A stretch of 64,000 bases of DNA from Streptomyces sp. B3I8 (GTDB lineage Bacteria > Actinomycetota > Actinomycetes > Streptomycetales > Streptomycetaceae): the NCBI RefSeq assembly GCF_030816915.1, contig NZ_JAUSYN010000002.1:6647501-6711500 (forward strand). The letters are read 5' to 3'. Positions 16,535 to 24,585 of the stretch are shown piece by piece. Position 1 is the first letter of the stretch. Each line of letters begins with the position of its first letter. Under the pieces are notes generated by a model. The model did not search any database, had not been told where the DNA came from, and saw only the letters and a list, made by a program, of their open reading frames with translations. The position numbers and the translations under genes are program-made.

Positions 16535-16745
16535 CTCGCCGGGCTTGGTGTTCCCTGATCGACTCGGCGCGTTCGGCCGTCTTTCCGAGGCGTGACGTGT
16601 GGCCCGCTGCTTGTTCCTCGAGTCGGGAGGCCGCCCCGGGCCCGGCTTGGACGGTCTCGGTGCCGTCGCTGGGCGAGCGGTGGTCGGGCGGATGTTGCGG
16701 AACCCCCGTCGCACCCGGGCAGAGGTGAGGCGATGGGGCCCGGCG
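16535..16745 (-). pseudogene. Transposase C-terminal tail remnant
   Basis: The reverse strand reads RRGFRNIRPTTARPATAPRP, then GPGRPPDSRNKQRATRH and further basic residues. The GRPPxSxN tail is typical of the C-terminus of a DDE transposase family common in Streptomyces. No upstream domain remains and the natural stop seems lost. Confidence 0.4.
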
Positions 16746-16848
16746 GGCGGCCCTGCCCCGCGTGTGTCCACATGCGCCGAGCACTCGACGACCACCCGAT
16801 CGGGGACTCCCGGTCGGTCATCAAGCCCCGAGATCGGGGCGGGAGCAG

Positions 16849-17244
16849 CTACTCAGCCGCGTCGTAGCGTTCCCTGGCGGCCTCCAGTTCCGGGGTGTTG
16901 GTGCTGAGCCAGCTCAGCAATGAGCAGAGTTGTCGCGCCAGGCTTTCCCCGAGTGGCGTCAGGCTGTAGGTGACCTGTGGCGGAACCGTTGGCTCCACCT
17001 GTCGCTCCACCAGCCCGTACCGCACGGTCGACTTCAGGTACTGCGACAGCATCTTCTGGCTGATGCCGCCGATGTGCTGCTGAAGGCGAGAGAAGCGCAT
17101 CGGTCCCTGAGTGAGCGCGGCAAGGATCAACGCGCCCCACCGACTGGTCACCTGGGCCATCACCGGACGCGTCGGGCAGTCCTTGTCGAACGAGTCTGCC
17201 GGAAGGCGGGCGAAAATTTCTTCGGTCTGCTCACTAACCACCAT
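16849..17244 (-). CDS. HxlR-family transcriptional regulator
   Basis: A 131-residue winged-helix regulator. The N-terminal DCPTRP carries the single Cys often used for redox or electrophile sensing; then RWGALILAALTQGPMRFSRL and GGISQKMLSQYLK form the recognition region, and the wing ends VTYSLTPLGESLARQL. It binds DNA as a dimer. The gene is divergent from the metallo-beta-lactamase-fold gene with 97 bases between the starts, and a perfect 12-bp palindrome sits in that gap close to its own start, so it probably represses both genes. Confidence 0.9.
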   Translation of the reverse strand: MVVSEQTEEIFARLPADSFDKDCPTRPVMAQVTSRWGALILAALTQGPMRFSRLQQHIGGISQKMLSQYLKSTVRYGLVERQVEPTVPPQVTYSLTPLGESLARQLCSLLSWLSTNTPELEAARERYDAAE

Positions 17245-17261
17245 GACACGAGGTTACAAAA

Positions 17262-17273
17262 AAGTACGTACTT
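17262..17273. promoter_or_regulatory. Candidate HxlR operator AAGTACGTACTT
   Basis: A perfect 12-bp palindrome in the 97-bp gap between the divergent HxlR and metallo-hydrolase genes, embedded in an A-rich stretch unlike the G+C-rich surroundings. Position and symmetry fit a dimeric winged-helix regulator. Confidence 0.6.
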
Positions 17274-17341
17274 ACGAAAGGTTACTGAGAGCCCTAGGGT
17301 CGATCTCAAGAGCGGGAACACAACAGGCGAACGGATCGGTC

Positions 17342-18289
17342 ATGCTTGCAAGTCGCGTGTCCCCGGCCTTCTTGGGCTGGGACCTCGGAGGCATCGTTGT
17401 GCACAGGGTCGACGAGATCGACATGTCACCTGAGACCAGCCAATGGCTGCTGCCCGGCGCCACACCGGAACATTTGCAGGAGCCCTGGCTGCGGCCCGAC
17501 TTCACCGACGGCACGGCCTTCGCGATGCACGTCCACGTCTTCGCGTTCGAGGCGCACGGCAAACGCATCCTGGTCGACACGGGCATCGGAAACGACAAGC
17601 CCCGGCAGATACCGGACGCCGATCACCTGCGGACCCCCGTGCTCCACGCCCTGACTGCCGCGGGCTTCGCCCCGGACACCGTCGACCTGGTGATCACCAC
17701 ACACATGCACGTCGACCACGTCGGCTGGAACACTCACCTGGTCGACGGCCGCTGGACACCGACTTTCCCCAACGCCCGCTATCTGGCCGACCGCGGGGAA
17801 TGGGACTACTGGACCGCCGCCGCCGAGACCGACGAAGAAGTAGCCCAAACGCACCGGGACTCGCTGAGGCCCGTCCGCGACAACGGCCTGTACGACCTCC
17901 TCGACGTTCCCGCGTCAGGCATCGAGGTGGCCGACGGCGTCCGTCTGGTGCCGACACGCGGCCACACTCCCGGCCACCTGTCGGTTCGACTGACAGGCAC
18001 CGACCGCAGCGCGCTGATCAGCGGCGACAGCGTGCATCATCCCGTACAACTGGCCCACCCCGAGATCAGCACCGTCGGCGACGTCAATCCCGCCGAGGCA
18101 CAGAACACCCGCCACCGTCTGCTCGCGGAGCTGGCCGGTACGGACGACCTGCTTCTGGGCACCCACTTCGCGCATCCCACCGGTGGCCGCGTCCAGCGGC
18201 ACGACAGCCGATTCCGTATGGTGCCCGATGCGCCTGCCCTGCTGGCGCCCGCTCAGGTCCTCGGCCGAACCCCGCGACGCGGTCATTGA
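17342..18289 (+). CDS. MBL-fold metallo-hydrolase
   Basis: A 315-residue metallo-beta-lactamase-fold enzyme. TTHMHVDHVGWN is the HxHxDH metal motif (about 118-125), RGHTPGHLSV gives the next His, SGDSVHHPVQ the bridging Asp, and GTHFAHPTGG the last His. These residues bind two metal ions and cleave esters, lactones or thioesters; quorum-signal lactonases, alkylsulfatases and various hydrolases share this layout. ATG 17342 is the first convenient start in the frame. It is divergent from an HxlR regulator, suggesting induction by a reactive or aromatic compound. Confidence 0.85.
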   Translation: MLASRVSPAFLGWDLGGIVVHRVDEIDMSPETSQWLLPGATPEHLQEPWLRPDFTDGTAFAMHVHVFAFEAHGKRILVDTGIGNDKPRQIPDADHLRTPVLHALTAAGFAPDTVDLVITTHMHVDHVGWNTHLVDGRWTPTFPNARYLADRGEWDYWTAAAETDEEVAQTHRDSLRPVRDNGLYDLLDVPASGIEVADGVRLVPTRGHTPGHLSVRLTGTDRSALISGDSVHHPVQLAHPEISTVGDVNPAEAQNTRHRLLAELAGTDDLLLGTHFAHPTGGRVQRHDSRFRMVPDAPALLAPAQVLGRTPRRGH

Positions 18290-18291
18290 CG

Positions 18292-18440
18292 GCGTCGAGC
18301 GAGGTCACGCCCCGTTTGTAGCGGTAGTACCTGGGCCGGGAGGCCGGTGTCGATGCTCTTGACGGGGACGTCGAAGCGCAGGCCGGCGACGGAGGCGAGC
18401 AGCCCGCCGTCCCACATCTGGGCCAGTTCGACCAGGGACT
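18292..18440 (-). pseudogene. Tn3-family transposase remnant
   Basis: Reverse-strand pieces in two frames match the TnpA core: LLASVAGLRFDVPVKSIDTG, then after a shift YYRYKRGVTSLDAVNDRVAG. In intact Tn3 transposases these two strings are joined by a few residues (xASVDGLRFxVPVKxIxxGPNPKYF...RGVT). Less than a tenth of the gene remains. Confidence 0.65.
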
Positions 18441-18489
18441 GGGGTACGCCTCCGGCTGCCCACCCCTGCCCCGCAGTCGGCCCGGCGCC

Positions 18490-18705
18490 GGCAGCAACAG
18501 CCGCACGAGCACCCACTCCGCATCCGTTTCTGCTTCGTCCGCATTCAGATGTCGGGCTCGCAGGACAGACAGGCAGGCGTGGGCGGCCATGGCCAGGGTC
18601 ATGTGGCGGTGCCGGCCGGGGCAGCGGCGGACCTCGTGGTCGTCCGGGCCGCATTCCTGCTCGGCGGCCTGGAAGCAGCGATGTCGCGGTGCACCTGTCA
18701 CACAT
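18490..18705 (-). pseudogene. IS701-type transposase C-terminal remnant
   Basis: The reverse strand reads CFQAAEQECGPDDHEVRRCP, then RHRHMTLAMAAHACLSVLRA and ETDAEW, which is the C-terminal signature of IS701-type transposases (E/DDHEVR, then WYRHxTLAMLAHAFL). It belongs to a different lineage from the intact element at 14968 and runs directly into the Tn3 scrap. Confidence 0.65.
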
Positions 18706-18841
18706 GAAGACCCCGCCTGGTCAACAGGTCGACGGCGCCCAACACCGGCCAGAGGTCAACCGCGAAGGCCTCGGCACAGACACTCGGACAACGCTCGGCA
18801 GACGGCCGCACAGCTGCACGGGCCGACCTCAAGGAGTTCGT

Positions 18842-19273
18842 TTGACGACCATTCACAAGAGGGGACTCGCCGGCGCAGCCGCGAGTCTCGCACTGACGAC
18901 CGGCGTTCTGGGCGGCCTTGTCGGCATGGCATCCGCAGCCACCGCAGAAGCAGCAGCCACCGGGATCACGGTCTGCAAAGACGCCTACGAGCAGAACTGT
19001 ACGTCGAACGTCCCGGGCTACGTCGGCGATGCCCTCAAGCAGCTCAACCCCGGTCTGCAGGACTCCATTTCGTCCATCCGCAACAACAGCGGCCAGACGA
19101 TCTGCTTCTATGAGCACAACAACTTCGCAGGGCGTGGTGTCGCAGTGCCGCCCGGCAGCGCGCTCGTCAACCTCGCCGGCACTTACGTGGGCGCCTCGAG
19201 CATGAACGACGTCATCTCATCCTGGGCGCCTCTTGGCAGCGGGTCCCAGCCTCCTCCCGGCTCTGCCTGCTGA
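18842..19273 (+). CDS. Secreted peptidase inhibitor, family I36 (SMI-like)
   Basis: A 143-residue secreted protein from TTG 18842, which is supported by AAGGAG seven bases upstream; no ATG or GTG fits. The N-terminal 34 residues form a signal peptide with a hydrophobic core and an ASAATAEA cleavage region. The mature part has VCKDAYEQNC and SGQTICFYEHNNFAGRGVAV, the latter a beta/gamma-crystallin-type Greek-key signature (Y/F-x-x-x-x-F-x-G) shared with Streptomyces metalloproteinase inhibitors of family I36. A Gly/Pro tail ends in Cys. It probably inhibits an extracellular protease, though some family members serve other roles. Debris of Tn3 and IS701 type lies directly upstream. Confidence 0.75.
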   Translation: MTTIHKRGLAGAAASLALTTGVLGGLVGMASAATAEAAATGITVCKDAYEQNCTSNVPGYVGDALKQLNPGLQDSISSIRNNSGQTICFYEHNNFAGRGVAVPPGSALVNLAGTYVGASSMNDVISSWAPLGSGSQPPPGSAC

Positions 19274-19282
19274 GGCCACGAG

Positions 19283-19297
19283 CCCCGCCCTTCGGGG
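19283..19297 (+). terminator. Short hairpin after the I36 gene
   Basis: CCCCG (19283-19287) pairs with CGGGG (19293-19297) ten bases after the stop. It is short, but correctly placed for transcript ending or trimming. Confidence 0.35.
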
Positions 19298-19393
19298 GAT
19301 GTCATCCTCGAAGCCACGAACACGCCTCATCCCGGGTCGGGGCTTTTCCTGTGGGGCGGACCCGGCGGGGGCAGAACTGAGTGGGCGCGCAGC

Positions 19394-19439
19394 GTGACGA
19401 AGCCTGGCCGGCAGCGGTTTTCCGGCCAGGCTTCGTCAC
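19394..19439. repeat. Perfect 18-bp inverted repeat
   Basis: GTGACGAAGCCTGGCCGG (19394-19411) and its exact complement at 19422-19439 enclose a 10-base loop, cagcggtttt. The structure is far stronger than needed for a terminator and lies 120 bases after the I36 gene, next to a second, larger inverted repeat. Confidence 0.75.
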
Positions 19440-19462
19440 AGCGCGGACCGACACCTCAGTGC

Positions 19463-19526
19463 AGCCGGACACCACTACAGGCGGCCCAGGACGTCCTCCC
19501 CGGGCCGCCTGTGGTGGTGTCCGGCT
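19463..19526. repeat. 25-bp inverted repeat with a palindromic loop
   Basis: The left arm (19463-19487, starting AGCCGGACACC) and the right arm (19502-19526, ending GGTGTCCGGCT) match at 24 of 25 positions. The 14-base loop contains the small palindrome AGGACGTCCT. Together with the preceding hairpin it forms a tandem of two large stem-loops in otherwise empty sequence. Confidence 0.75.
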
Positions 19527-19910
19527 CGCGCAGGATTCCGCGGGCTACGGTGACCGGACAGAGGCGCCCGCGCCGGTCCGCAGTGTGGCCTCCGCAACCG
19601 CTTCCGTCCCCACTTGGGCCCGTCCGGGAGCCTCGTCCCCGGCGAGGTGTGCCGCTGCCTGACTGATATGGATCTGTGCCTCTGTGCCGTACGCCCCGAC
19701 ATGCTGCCGGGCAAGAAGGGTGAGGGCCCCTTTCAGCGGATTGCAGCGGATCGGCGGGATGCTCCGCACTCAAGGAGGCTCTCGCGCCCCGCAGTTGACC
19801 GGCCGGGCCGGTGGTGGCCCGACGACAGACCGCCGAACCGGAGGCGGAACCGGCCGTCCACCGCCGGGCAGCCGAGCCCATAGGCAAGGTGGTGCCCCCG
19901 ATAGACGCTG
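19527..19910. other. Gap without a convincing gene
   Basis: The reverse strand around 19550-19750 reads protein-like (LTLLARQHVGAYGTEAQIHI), but no start, family or ending could be supported. The most likely reading is a decayed gene. Confidence 0.3.
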
Positions 19911-20061
19911 CGAGGCCGTCGTGGTGACGGCACGCGAAGGCATGTCCGTGCAGACGGCGACGAGAGTGCTCAACGTCTCCGAGTCCGGCCACTACGGCGG
20001 GCGCTCCCGCCCACCTCCACCTCGTGCCCTACGCGGACCACGGGCGCCCGGCAGTTCCTGA
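19911..20061 (+). pseudogene. IS3-family OrfB N-terminal remnant
   Basis: The frame contains VTAREGMSVQTATRVLNVSE followed by SGHYGGRSRPPPPRALR, which resembles the N-terminal CRVLGVSxSGYYxWRxRPPS region of IS3 OrfB proteins. Nothing of the catalytic core remains. Confidence 0.45.
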
Positions 20062-20144
20062 TCGGCCGGGCGCGTGAGCCTGCGTATCCCCCTGAGTCCG
20101 GGAGAGGCCCGGGCCACCGTCCCGACGACCCGTCGGCGAGGTGG

Positions 20145-21029
20145 TCAGTTGGCCGCGTCGGGGCTCGAGTGGTGGTCGGCGGAGCCGGTGAGCGCCCAGC
20201 TGGCCAACAGGTCGAGGGCCTCCTTGGAGTGTGAGCCGGGTTCGGCGGTGTAGAGGAAGAGGGTGGTGTCGGGGTCTCCGGGGAGGGTGAGGGTTTCGTA
20301 TTCGACGGTGAGTTCGCCGACGAGGGGGTGACGCAGGCGTTTCGAGCCGTGGGTGCGTTGGTGGACGCGGTGCTGTTCCCACCATTGGTCGAAGTCGGCG
20401 TTCTTGCCGCGCAGTTCGTCGATCAGCGCTTGGGTGGCCTGGTCGTCGGGGTTGCGGCCGACTTCGAGCCGTAGGCTCTCGACCGCGGCGCGTGCCTGGT
20501 CCTCCCAGTCGAGGAACAGGGAGCGTGTGTGGTCGTCGAGGAACATCCAGCGGGCGTAGTTGCGTTCGGGGCGCGGGAGTTGCTCGAAGTCCGTGAACAG
20601 GGCGCGGGCCATCCGGTTGGCCGCGAGGATGTCGGTACGGCGGCCCAGGACGAGGGCGGGTTCACCGTCGAGGGTGTCGATGAGCTGGTAGAGGCCGGGC
20701 CGCACGCGTTGCACGCCGGCGGGGCGCCGACGGCGGGTCGGTGTGGCGGTCGTGCCGATGAGGTCCTGGAAGTGGGCCTTGCCGGCGGCGTCGAGGCCGA
20801 GGGCTCGTGCGAGGGCGTCGACCACGGCGGGCGAGGGGTTGATGGGCCGCCCCTGCTCGAGGCGGGCGTAGTAGTCGGTGGACACTCCGGCCAGGAGCGC
20901 GACCTCCTCCCGGCGCAGGCCCGGCACCCTGCGGGTACGGCTGTCCGGAGGAAGCCCGGCCCGGGCGGGATCGACCAGCCCACGGGCCCGTCGCAGGAAG
21001 TCGGCCAATTCACGGTTGTTAGGACTCAC
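20145..21029 (-). CDS. MmyB-type helix-turn-helix regulator
   Basis: A 294-residue regulator. Residues about 5-80 form an XRE helix-turn-helix (LRREEVALLAGVSTDYYARL), and residues about 100-275 form the MmyB-like ligand-binding domain, with YQLIDTLDGEPALVLGRRTD, then ANRMARALFTDF and a C-terminal TLPGDPDTTLFLYTAEPGS. GTG 21029 is the natural start (SPNNRELADFLRRARG). This family in Streptomyces typically controls a divergent SDR oxidoreductase gene. Here the divergent position is occupied by a gutted SDR remnant at 21157-21255, and an intact SDR with a truncated copy of this regulator lies at 25.3-26.6 kb. Confidence 0.9.
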   Translation of the reverse strand: MSPNNRELADFLRRARGLVDPARAGLPPDSRTRRVPGLRREEVALLAGVSTDYYARLEQGRPINPSPAVVDALARALGLDAAGKAHFQDLIGTTATPTRRRRPAGVQRVRPGLYQLIDTLDGEPALVLGRRTDILAANRMARALFTDFEQLPRPERNYARWMFLDDHTRSLFLDWEDQARAAVESLRLEVGRNPDDQATQALIDELRGKNADFDQWWEQHRVHQRTHGSKRLRHPLVGELTVEYETLTLPGDPDTTLFLYTAEPGSHSKEALDLLASWALTGSADHHSSPDAAN

Positions 21030-21156
21030 GCTTCCCAGTGTCGATGACGGTGCACGCGGATGACTGGCCCTGTGCGTCCTAGGTTCCTCGGCACGCGGTC
21101 TTGCAGGGCCCCGCACACGTCCCCACGAGGGCCCACGGAGGTCCAGTCTGGAGGAC

Positions 21157-21255
21157 ATGTCCGGCGTCGCGGCGGCCACCCGCTCCTCCGAGCGGCTCCT
21201 GGCCGCCCTCGGCGACGCCACCGCCCCCACCACCGACCACCCCGACGCCGCCTGA
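21157..21255 (+). pseudogene. Internally deleted SDR remnant
   Basis: A 32-codon frame from ATG 21157: SGVAAATRSSERLLAALGDA joined to TAPTTDHPDAA and a stop. The first part matches residues about 34-55 of the SDR at 25312-26175 and the second matches its last ten residues, so about 220 codons between them have been lost. It lies head-to-head with the MmyB-type regulator, the usual arrangement of that pair. Confidence 0.8.
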
Positions 21256-21382
21256 TCCCGGCGAGCGACAGCACACCTCTGCGGAACAGCCGCAGGCGAC
21301 TCCCCGTGCGGCCCTCCCGGGGGCGGGCCGCACGCGCATTTCACCTCAGCGGCCCACCACCTGCCAGGAAGTAGGACATCTC

Positions 21383-22876
21383 GTGGACACAGCCCAGCCC
21401 CAGTACGACGTCATCGACCAGGTCGAGAAGGGGGTGCTCATCGACGGCAAGTGGCGGCCCGGTGCGGGAGGCGCGACGTTCCCTGTGGTGAATCCCGCCA
21501 CCGGCGAGCACCTGTGCGAGGTCGCCGACGCCACTCCGAAGGACGCGTCGGCCGCTCTCGACGCCGCGAGCGCCGCACAGCCCGGCTGGGCGGCGGTCCC
21601 GCCGCGGCGCCGCGGCGAGATCCTGCGCCGCGCGCACGATCTGCTGCTCGAACGCATCGAGGAGTTCGCGCTGCTGATCACGCTCGAGATGGGCAAGTCC
21701 CTGGCCGAGTCCCGCGCGGAGGTCCACTACGGTGCGAACTACCTGCGCTGGTTCGCGGAGGAGGCCGTTCGGATCGACGGCACCTGGAAAGTCAGTGAGG
21801 ACGGTACCGCCCGTGTTCTTGTCACCCGCCAGCCGGTGGGCCCCTGCCTCCTGATCACGCCATGGAACGCGCCGCTGGCGATGCCCGCCCGCAAGATCGG
21901 ACCGGCCGTGGCGGCCGGCTGCACCATGGTCGTCAAGCCGGCACAGCAGACCCCCCTCACAACGGCCGCCCTCGCCGGCGTGCTCATCGAGGCAGGTCTG
22001 CCCAGCGGCGTCCTGAACATCGTTCCCACCAGTCACGCCGCCCCGGTGACCGAGCCCCTGATCCGGGACGGCAGACTGCGCAAGCTGTCGTTCACCGGCT
22101 CCACCCCCGTGGGTCGCCTTCTGCTCGCCCAGGCGGCGGAGACCGTGCTGCGCACCTCGATGGAGCTGGGTGGCAACGCCCCTTTCATCGTCTGCGAGGA
22201 CGCCGACCTCGATGCCGCTGTCGAGGGCGCGATGACGGCCAAGCTGCGCAATGTCGGTGAGGCGTGCATCGCCGCCAACCGGCTGTACGCCCATGCCGAC
22301 GTCGCCGAGGAGTTCACCCGTCGGCTGGTCGCCCGCATGAGCAGGCTCACCCTGGGGGCGGGCACGGACCCGGCCACTGATCTCGGGCCTCTCATCGACG
22401 ATCGCCAGCGCCGCCGTCTCGCCGACCTGGTGGACGAGACGGTCGCCGCCGGTGCCCAGGTGCGGGCGGGAGCCAGGATGCCGGAGGGGCGCGGCTACTT
22501 CTACCCGCCGACCGTGCTCACCGACATCCCCACGGGTGCGCGCATCACCCGCGAGGAGATTTTCGGGCCGGTCGCAGCGGTCCAGACCTTCAGTACGGAG
22601 GAGGAAGTCCTCCGCGCGGCCAACGACACCGAATTCGGCCTGGTCAGCTACCTCTACACGCGAGACCTGAACCGTGCGCTGCGCATGAGTGAGCGGCTCG
22701 AATCCGGCATGGTGGGCCTGAACCGCGGATACGTGTCCGATCCCAGTGCTCCGTTCGGCGGCATGAAGCAGTCCGGCGTGGGCCGCGAGGGCGGCAACAC
22801 CGGCATCGACGAGTACCTGGAGCAGAAGTACGTCGCCATCGACATGGCCCCGTCCTCGGTGAGCGCCGTCTCATGA
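21383..22876 (+). CDS. NAD(P)-dependent aldehyde dehydrogenase (succinate-semialdehyde dehydrogenase-like)
   Basis: A 497-residue aldehyde dehydrogenase. PWNAPLAMPARKIGPA and VVKPAQQTPL bind the cofactor, SFTGSTPVGR is the Rossmann turn, Glu261 in SMELGGNAPF is the general base and Cys295 in NVGEACIAANR is the nucleophile; EEIFGPV and SPFGG-type APFGGMKQSGVGREGG close the site. It is closest in style to the succinate-semialdehyde/GabD group. GTG 21383 follows GGAAGTAGGA. The stop overlaps the start of the lyase gene by four bases (ATGA), so the two proteins are made together, which suggests one route that releases an aldehyde or semialdehyde and a dicarboxylate. Confidence 0.9.
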   Translation: MDTAQPQYDVIDQVEKGVLIDGKWRPGAGGATFPVVNPATGEHLCEVADATPKDASAALDAASAAQPGWAAVPPRRRGEILRRAHDLLLERIEEFALLITLEMGKSLAESRAEVHYGANYLRWFAEEAVRIDGTWKVSEDGTARVLVTRQPVGPCLLITPWNAPLAMPARKIGPAVAAGCTMVVKPAQQTPLTTAALAGVLIEAGLPSGVLNIVPTSHAAPVTEPLIRDGRLRKLSFTGSTPVGRLLLAQAAETVLRTSMELGGNAPFIVCEDADLDAAVEGAMTAKLRNVGEACIAANRLYAHADVAEEFTRRLVARMSRLTLGAGTDPATDLGPLIDDRQRRRLADLVDETVAAGAQVRAGARMPEGRGYFYPPTVLTDIPTGARITREEIFGPVAAVQTFSTEEEVLRAANDTEFGLVSYLYTRDLNRALRMSERLESGMVGLNRGYVSDPSAPFGGMKQSGVGREGGNTGIDEYLEQKYVAIDMAPSSVSAVS

Positions 22877-24228
22877 GCAGTACGGTTTTCGACTCCCTGT
22901 TGTTCAGGGACATGTTCGGTACTCCCGCGATGCGCGACGTCTTCGGCGATGCCGCCTACGTGAAGCGGATCACGCAGGTGGAAGTGGCTCTGGCGCGGGT
23001 GCAGGCGCGTCTCGGGTTCGTGCCTCAGGACGCCGCGGACGCCATCGCCGCGCTCTGCGATCCGACACGTCTCGATCATGAGCGGCTGCGCCGGGACACC
23101 GACAACGTCGGCTATCCGATTCTCCCCGTCGTGACGCAACTCGCCGAGCAGTGCGGCGACGCGGGCGGCTGTCTGCACTGGGGCGCGACCACCCAGGACA
23201 TCATGGACACGGCCACGGTCCTGCAGTGCGCCCAGGGGCTGGAGCTGGTGGCCGACTCCCTGGACCGGCTGCGTGACACCATGCGGCGGCTCGCTTCCGA
23301 GCACCTCGACACGGTCATGGCGGGACGGACTCACCTCCAGCACGCGTTGCCCATCACTTTCGGTTACCGCGTCGCGGTGTGGCTCTCGGCTCTCGACCGA
23401 CACGCGGAGCGGTTGTCCGAGGCACGGCGGCGCGACCTCATGGTCCAGTTCGGAGGAGCCGCCGGCACTCTGGCCTCCCTCGGACCGGGCCCGGAGGCCC
23501 TGCGTGTCCGCGCGGAGCTCGCCGCGGAACTCGGCCTGCGGGACCCCGAGATCACCTGGCATGTCGCCCGGGACGGCCTCGTCGAGATCGTCGGACTCCT
23601 GGCGGCGACAGGTGCTTCCCTCGGCAAGATCGCCGCGGACGTCGCCATGATGTGCTCGACCGAGTTCGGGGAACTGGCCGAGCCCTATGTGAAGGGCCGC
23701 GGGGCGAGTTCCACCATGCCCCAGAAGCGCAATCCCATCTCCAGCGAACTCGTGATCGCCGCCGCGAAGCTCCTGCGGGACAAGTCCTCCGCGATGCTGG
23801 ACGCGGCGATCCAGGACTTCGAGCGTGCCACCGGCCCCTGGCACGTCGAGTGGGCCGTTGTCCCCGAGGCGTTTCTCCTCCTCTCCTCCTCCCTGGAGCA
23901 GGCCACGCACGTGCTCGGCAACCTGCGGGTCGACGAGGCCCGCATGCGCGACAACCTCGGGCTGAGCGGGGGGCTCATCCTGGCCGAAGCCGTCATGATG
24001 GCGATCGCTCCCCACTTCGGCCGTCAGCGCGCCCACGAGATCGTCTACGAGGCGTGCGCTCGGGCGACGGAGTCGCGGACCGAACTCGTCGACGAGCTGC
24101 TGGAGGTCCCGGACGTGGTCGAAAGACTCGGAGAGGAGCGGATCAGGAAGCTGAGCGACCCGTCCGCTTATCTCGGCAGCGCACGTGCCATGGCCGAGTC
24201 CGTCATACGCGGACCGGTGCGGAAGTAG
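22873..24228 (+). CDS. Fumarase/aspartase superfamily lyase, PcaB/adenylosuccinate lyase-like
   Basis: A 451-residue member of the fumarase superfamily. The signature GASSTMPQKRNPISSE (about 277-292) contains the catalytic Ser loop, HWGATTQDIMD is the second conserved region and AGRTHLQHALPITFG the third. This set and the length match 3-carboxy-cis,cis-muconate cycloisomerase (PcaB) and adenylosuccinate lyase-like proteins. No other protocatechuate genes are nearby, so a true PcaB role is doubtful; a C-N or C-O lyase feeding the coupled aldehyde dehydrogenase is more likely. A strong terminator follows at 24239. Confidence 0.85.
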   Translation: MSSTVFDSLLFRDMFGTPAMRDVFGDAAYVKRITQVEVALARVQARLGFVPQDAADAIAALCDPTRLDHERLRRDTDNVGYPILPVVTQLAEQCGDAGGCLHWGATTQDIMDTATVLQCAQGLELVADSLDRLRDTMRRLASEHLDTVMAGRTHLQHALPITFGYRVAVWLSALDRHAERLSEARRRDLMVQFGGAAGTLASLGPGPEALRVRAELAAELGLRDPEITWHVARDGLVEIVGLLAATGASLGKIAADVAMMCSTEFGELAEPYVKGRGASSTMPQKRNPISSELVIAAAKLLRDKSSAMLDAAIQDFERATGPWHVEWAVVPEAFLLLSSSLEQATHVLGNLRVDEARMRDNLGLSGGLILAEAVMMAIAPHFGRQRAHEIVYEACARATESRTELVDELLEVPDVVERLGEERIRKLSDPSAYLGSARAMAESVIRGPVRK

Positions 24229-24238
24229 GAACGCGTCA

Positions 24239-24283
24239 ACACGGGTGGGGGCCGCCGAGCGATCCGGCGGCCCCCACCCGTGT
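24239..24283 (+). terminator. Terminator of the aldehyde dehydrogenase/lyase operon
   Basis: A perfect 19-bp stem, ACACGGGTGGGGGCCGCCG (24239-24257) with its complement at 24265-24283, and a 7-base loop, ten bases after the lyase stop. Streptomyces terminators often lack a T run, as here. Confidence 0.8.
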
Positions 24284-24510
24284 CCGCGTATGCCCCGAGA
24301 CTGTCGAGTCCAGCGAACGGTCGGGCTGCCGCCGCTGGGTCATGGAGAGGGCGATGTCCTGACGGTCCGGCTACCGACGCTCGAGCCGCGCCACGAGCCT
24401 GATCCCCGCGACTACCTGGCTTTCCCGGCCTCACCGTCGCCCTCTGCTGCTACAAGGCTGCTACGAGCGGCTCGTCCGCCTCACCACGGGACACGGTCCC
24501 CATGCGCAGC

Positions 24511-24551
24511 CGCCGCCCCCGACCCCTCTGTAAGGGCTGTCGGGGGCGGCG
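24511..24551 (-). terminator. Terminator after the DJ-1/PfpI gene
   Basis: CGCCGCCCCCGAC (24511-24523) pairs with GTCGGGGGCGGCG (24539-24551), 35 bases beyond the stop of the reverse-strand gene. The 227 bases between this hairpin and the one at 24239 hold no gene. Confidence 0.7.
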
Positions 24552-24585
24552 ACGCACTGATCTCGCTCGAGTGGGCGCGGTCGGC

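Noticed and set aside
22873..24228. True protocatechuate-pathway PcaB
   Set aside because: No pcaGH, pcaC, pcaD or pcaL-like genes are in the neighbourhood; only superfamily membership is supported.
24529..24540. A third MITE end (taagggctgt)
   Set aside because: It shares ten bases with the MITE terminus but is part of the loop and stem of a terminator hairpin and lacks the rest of the element.
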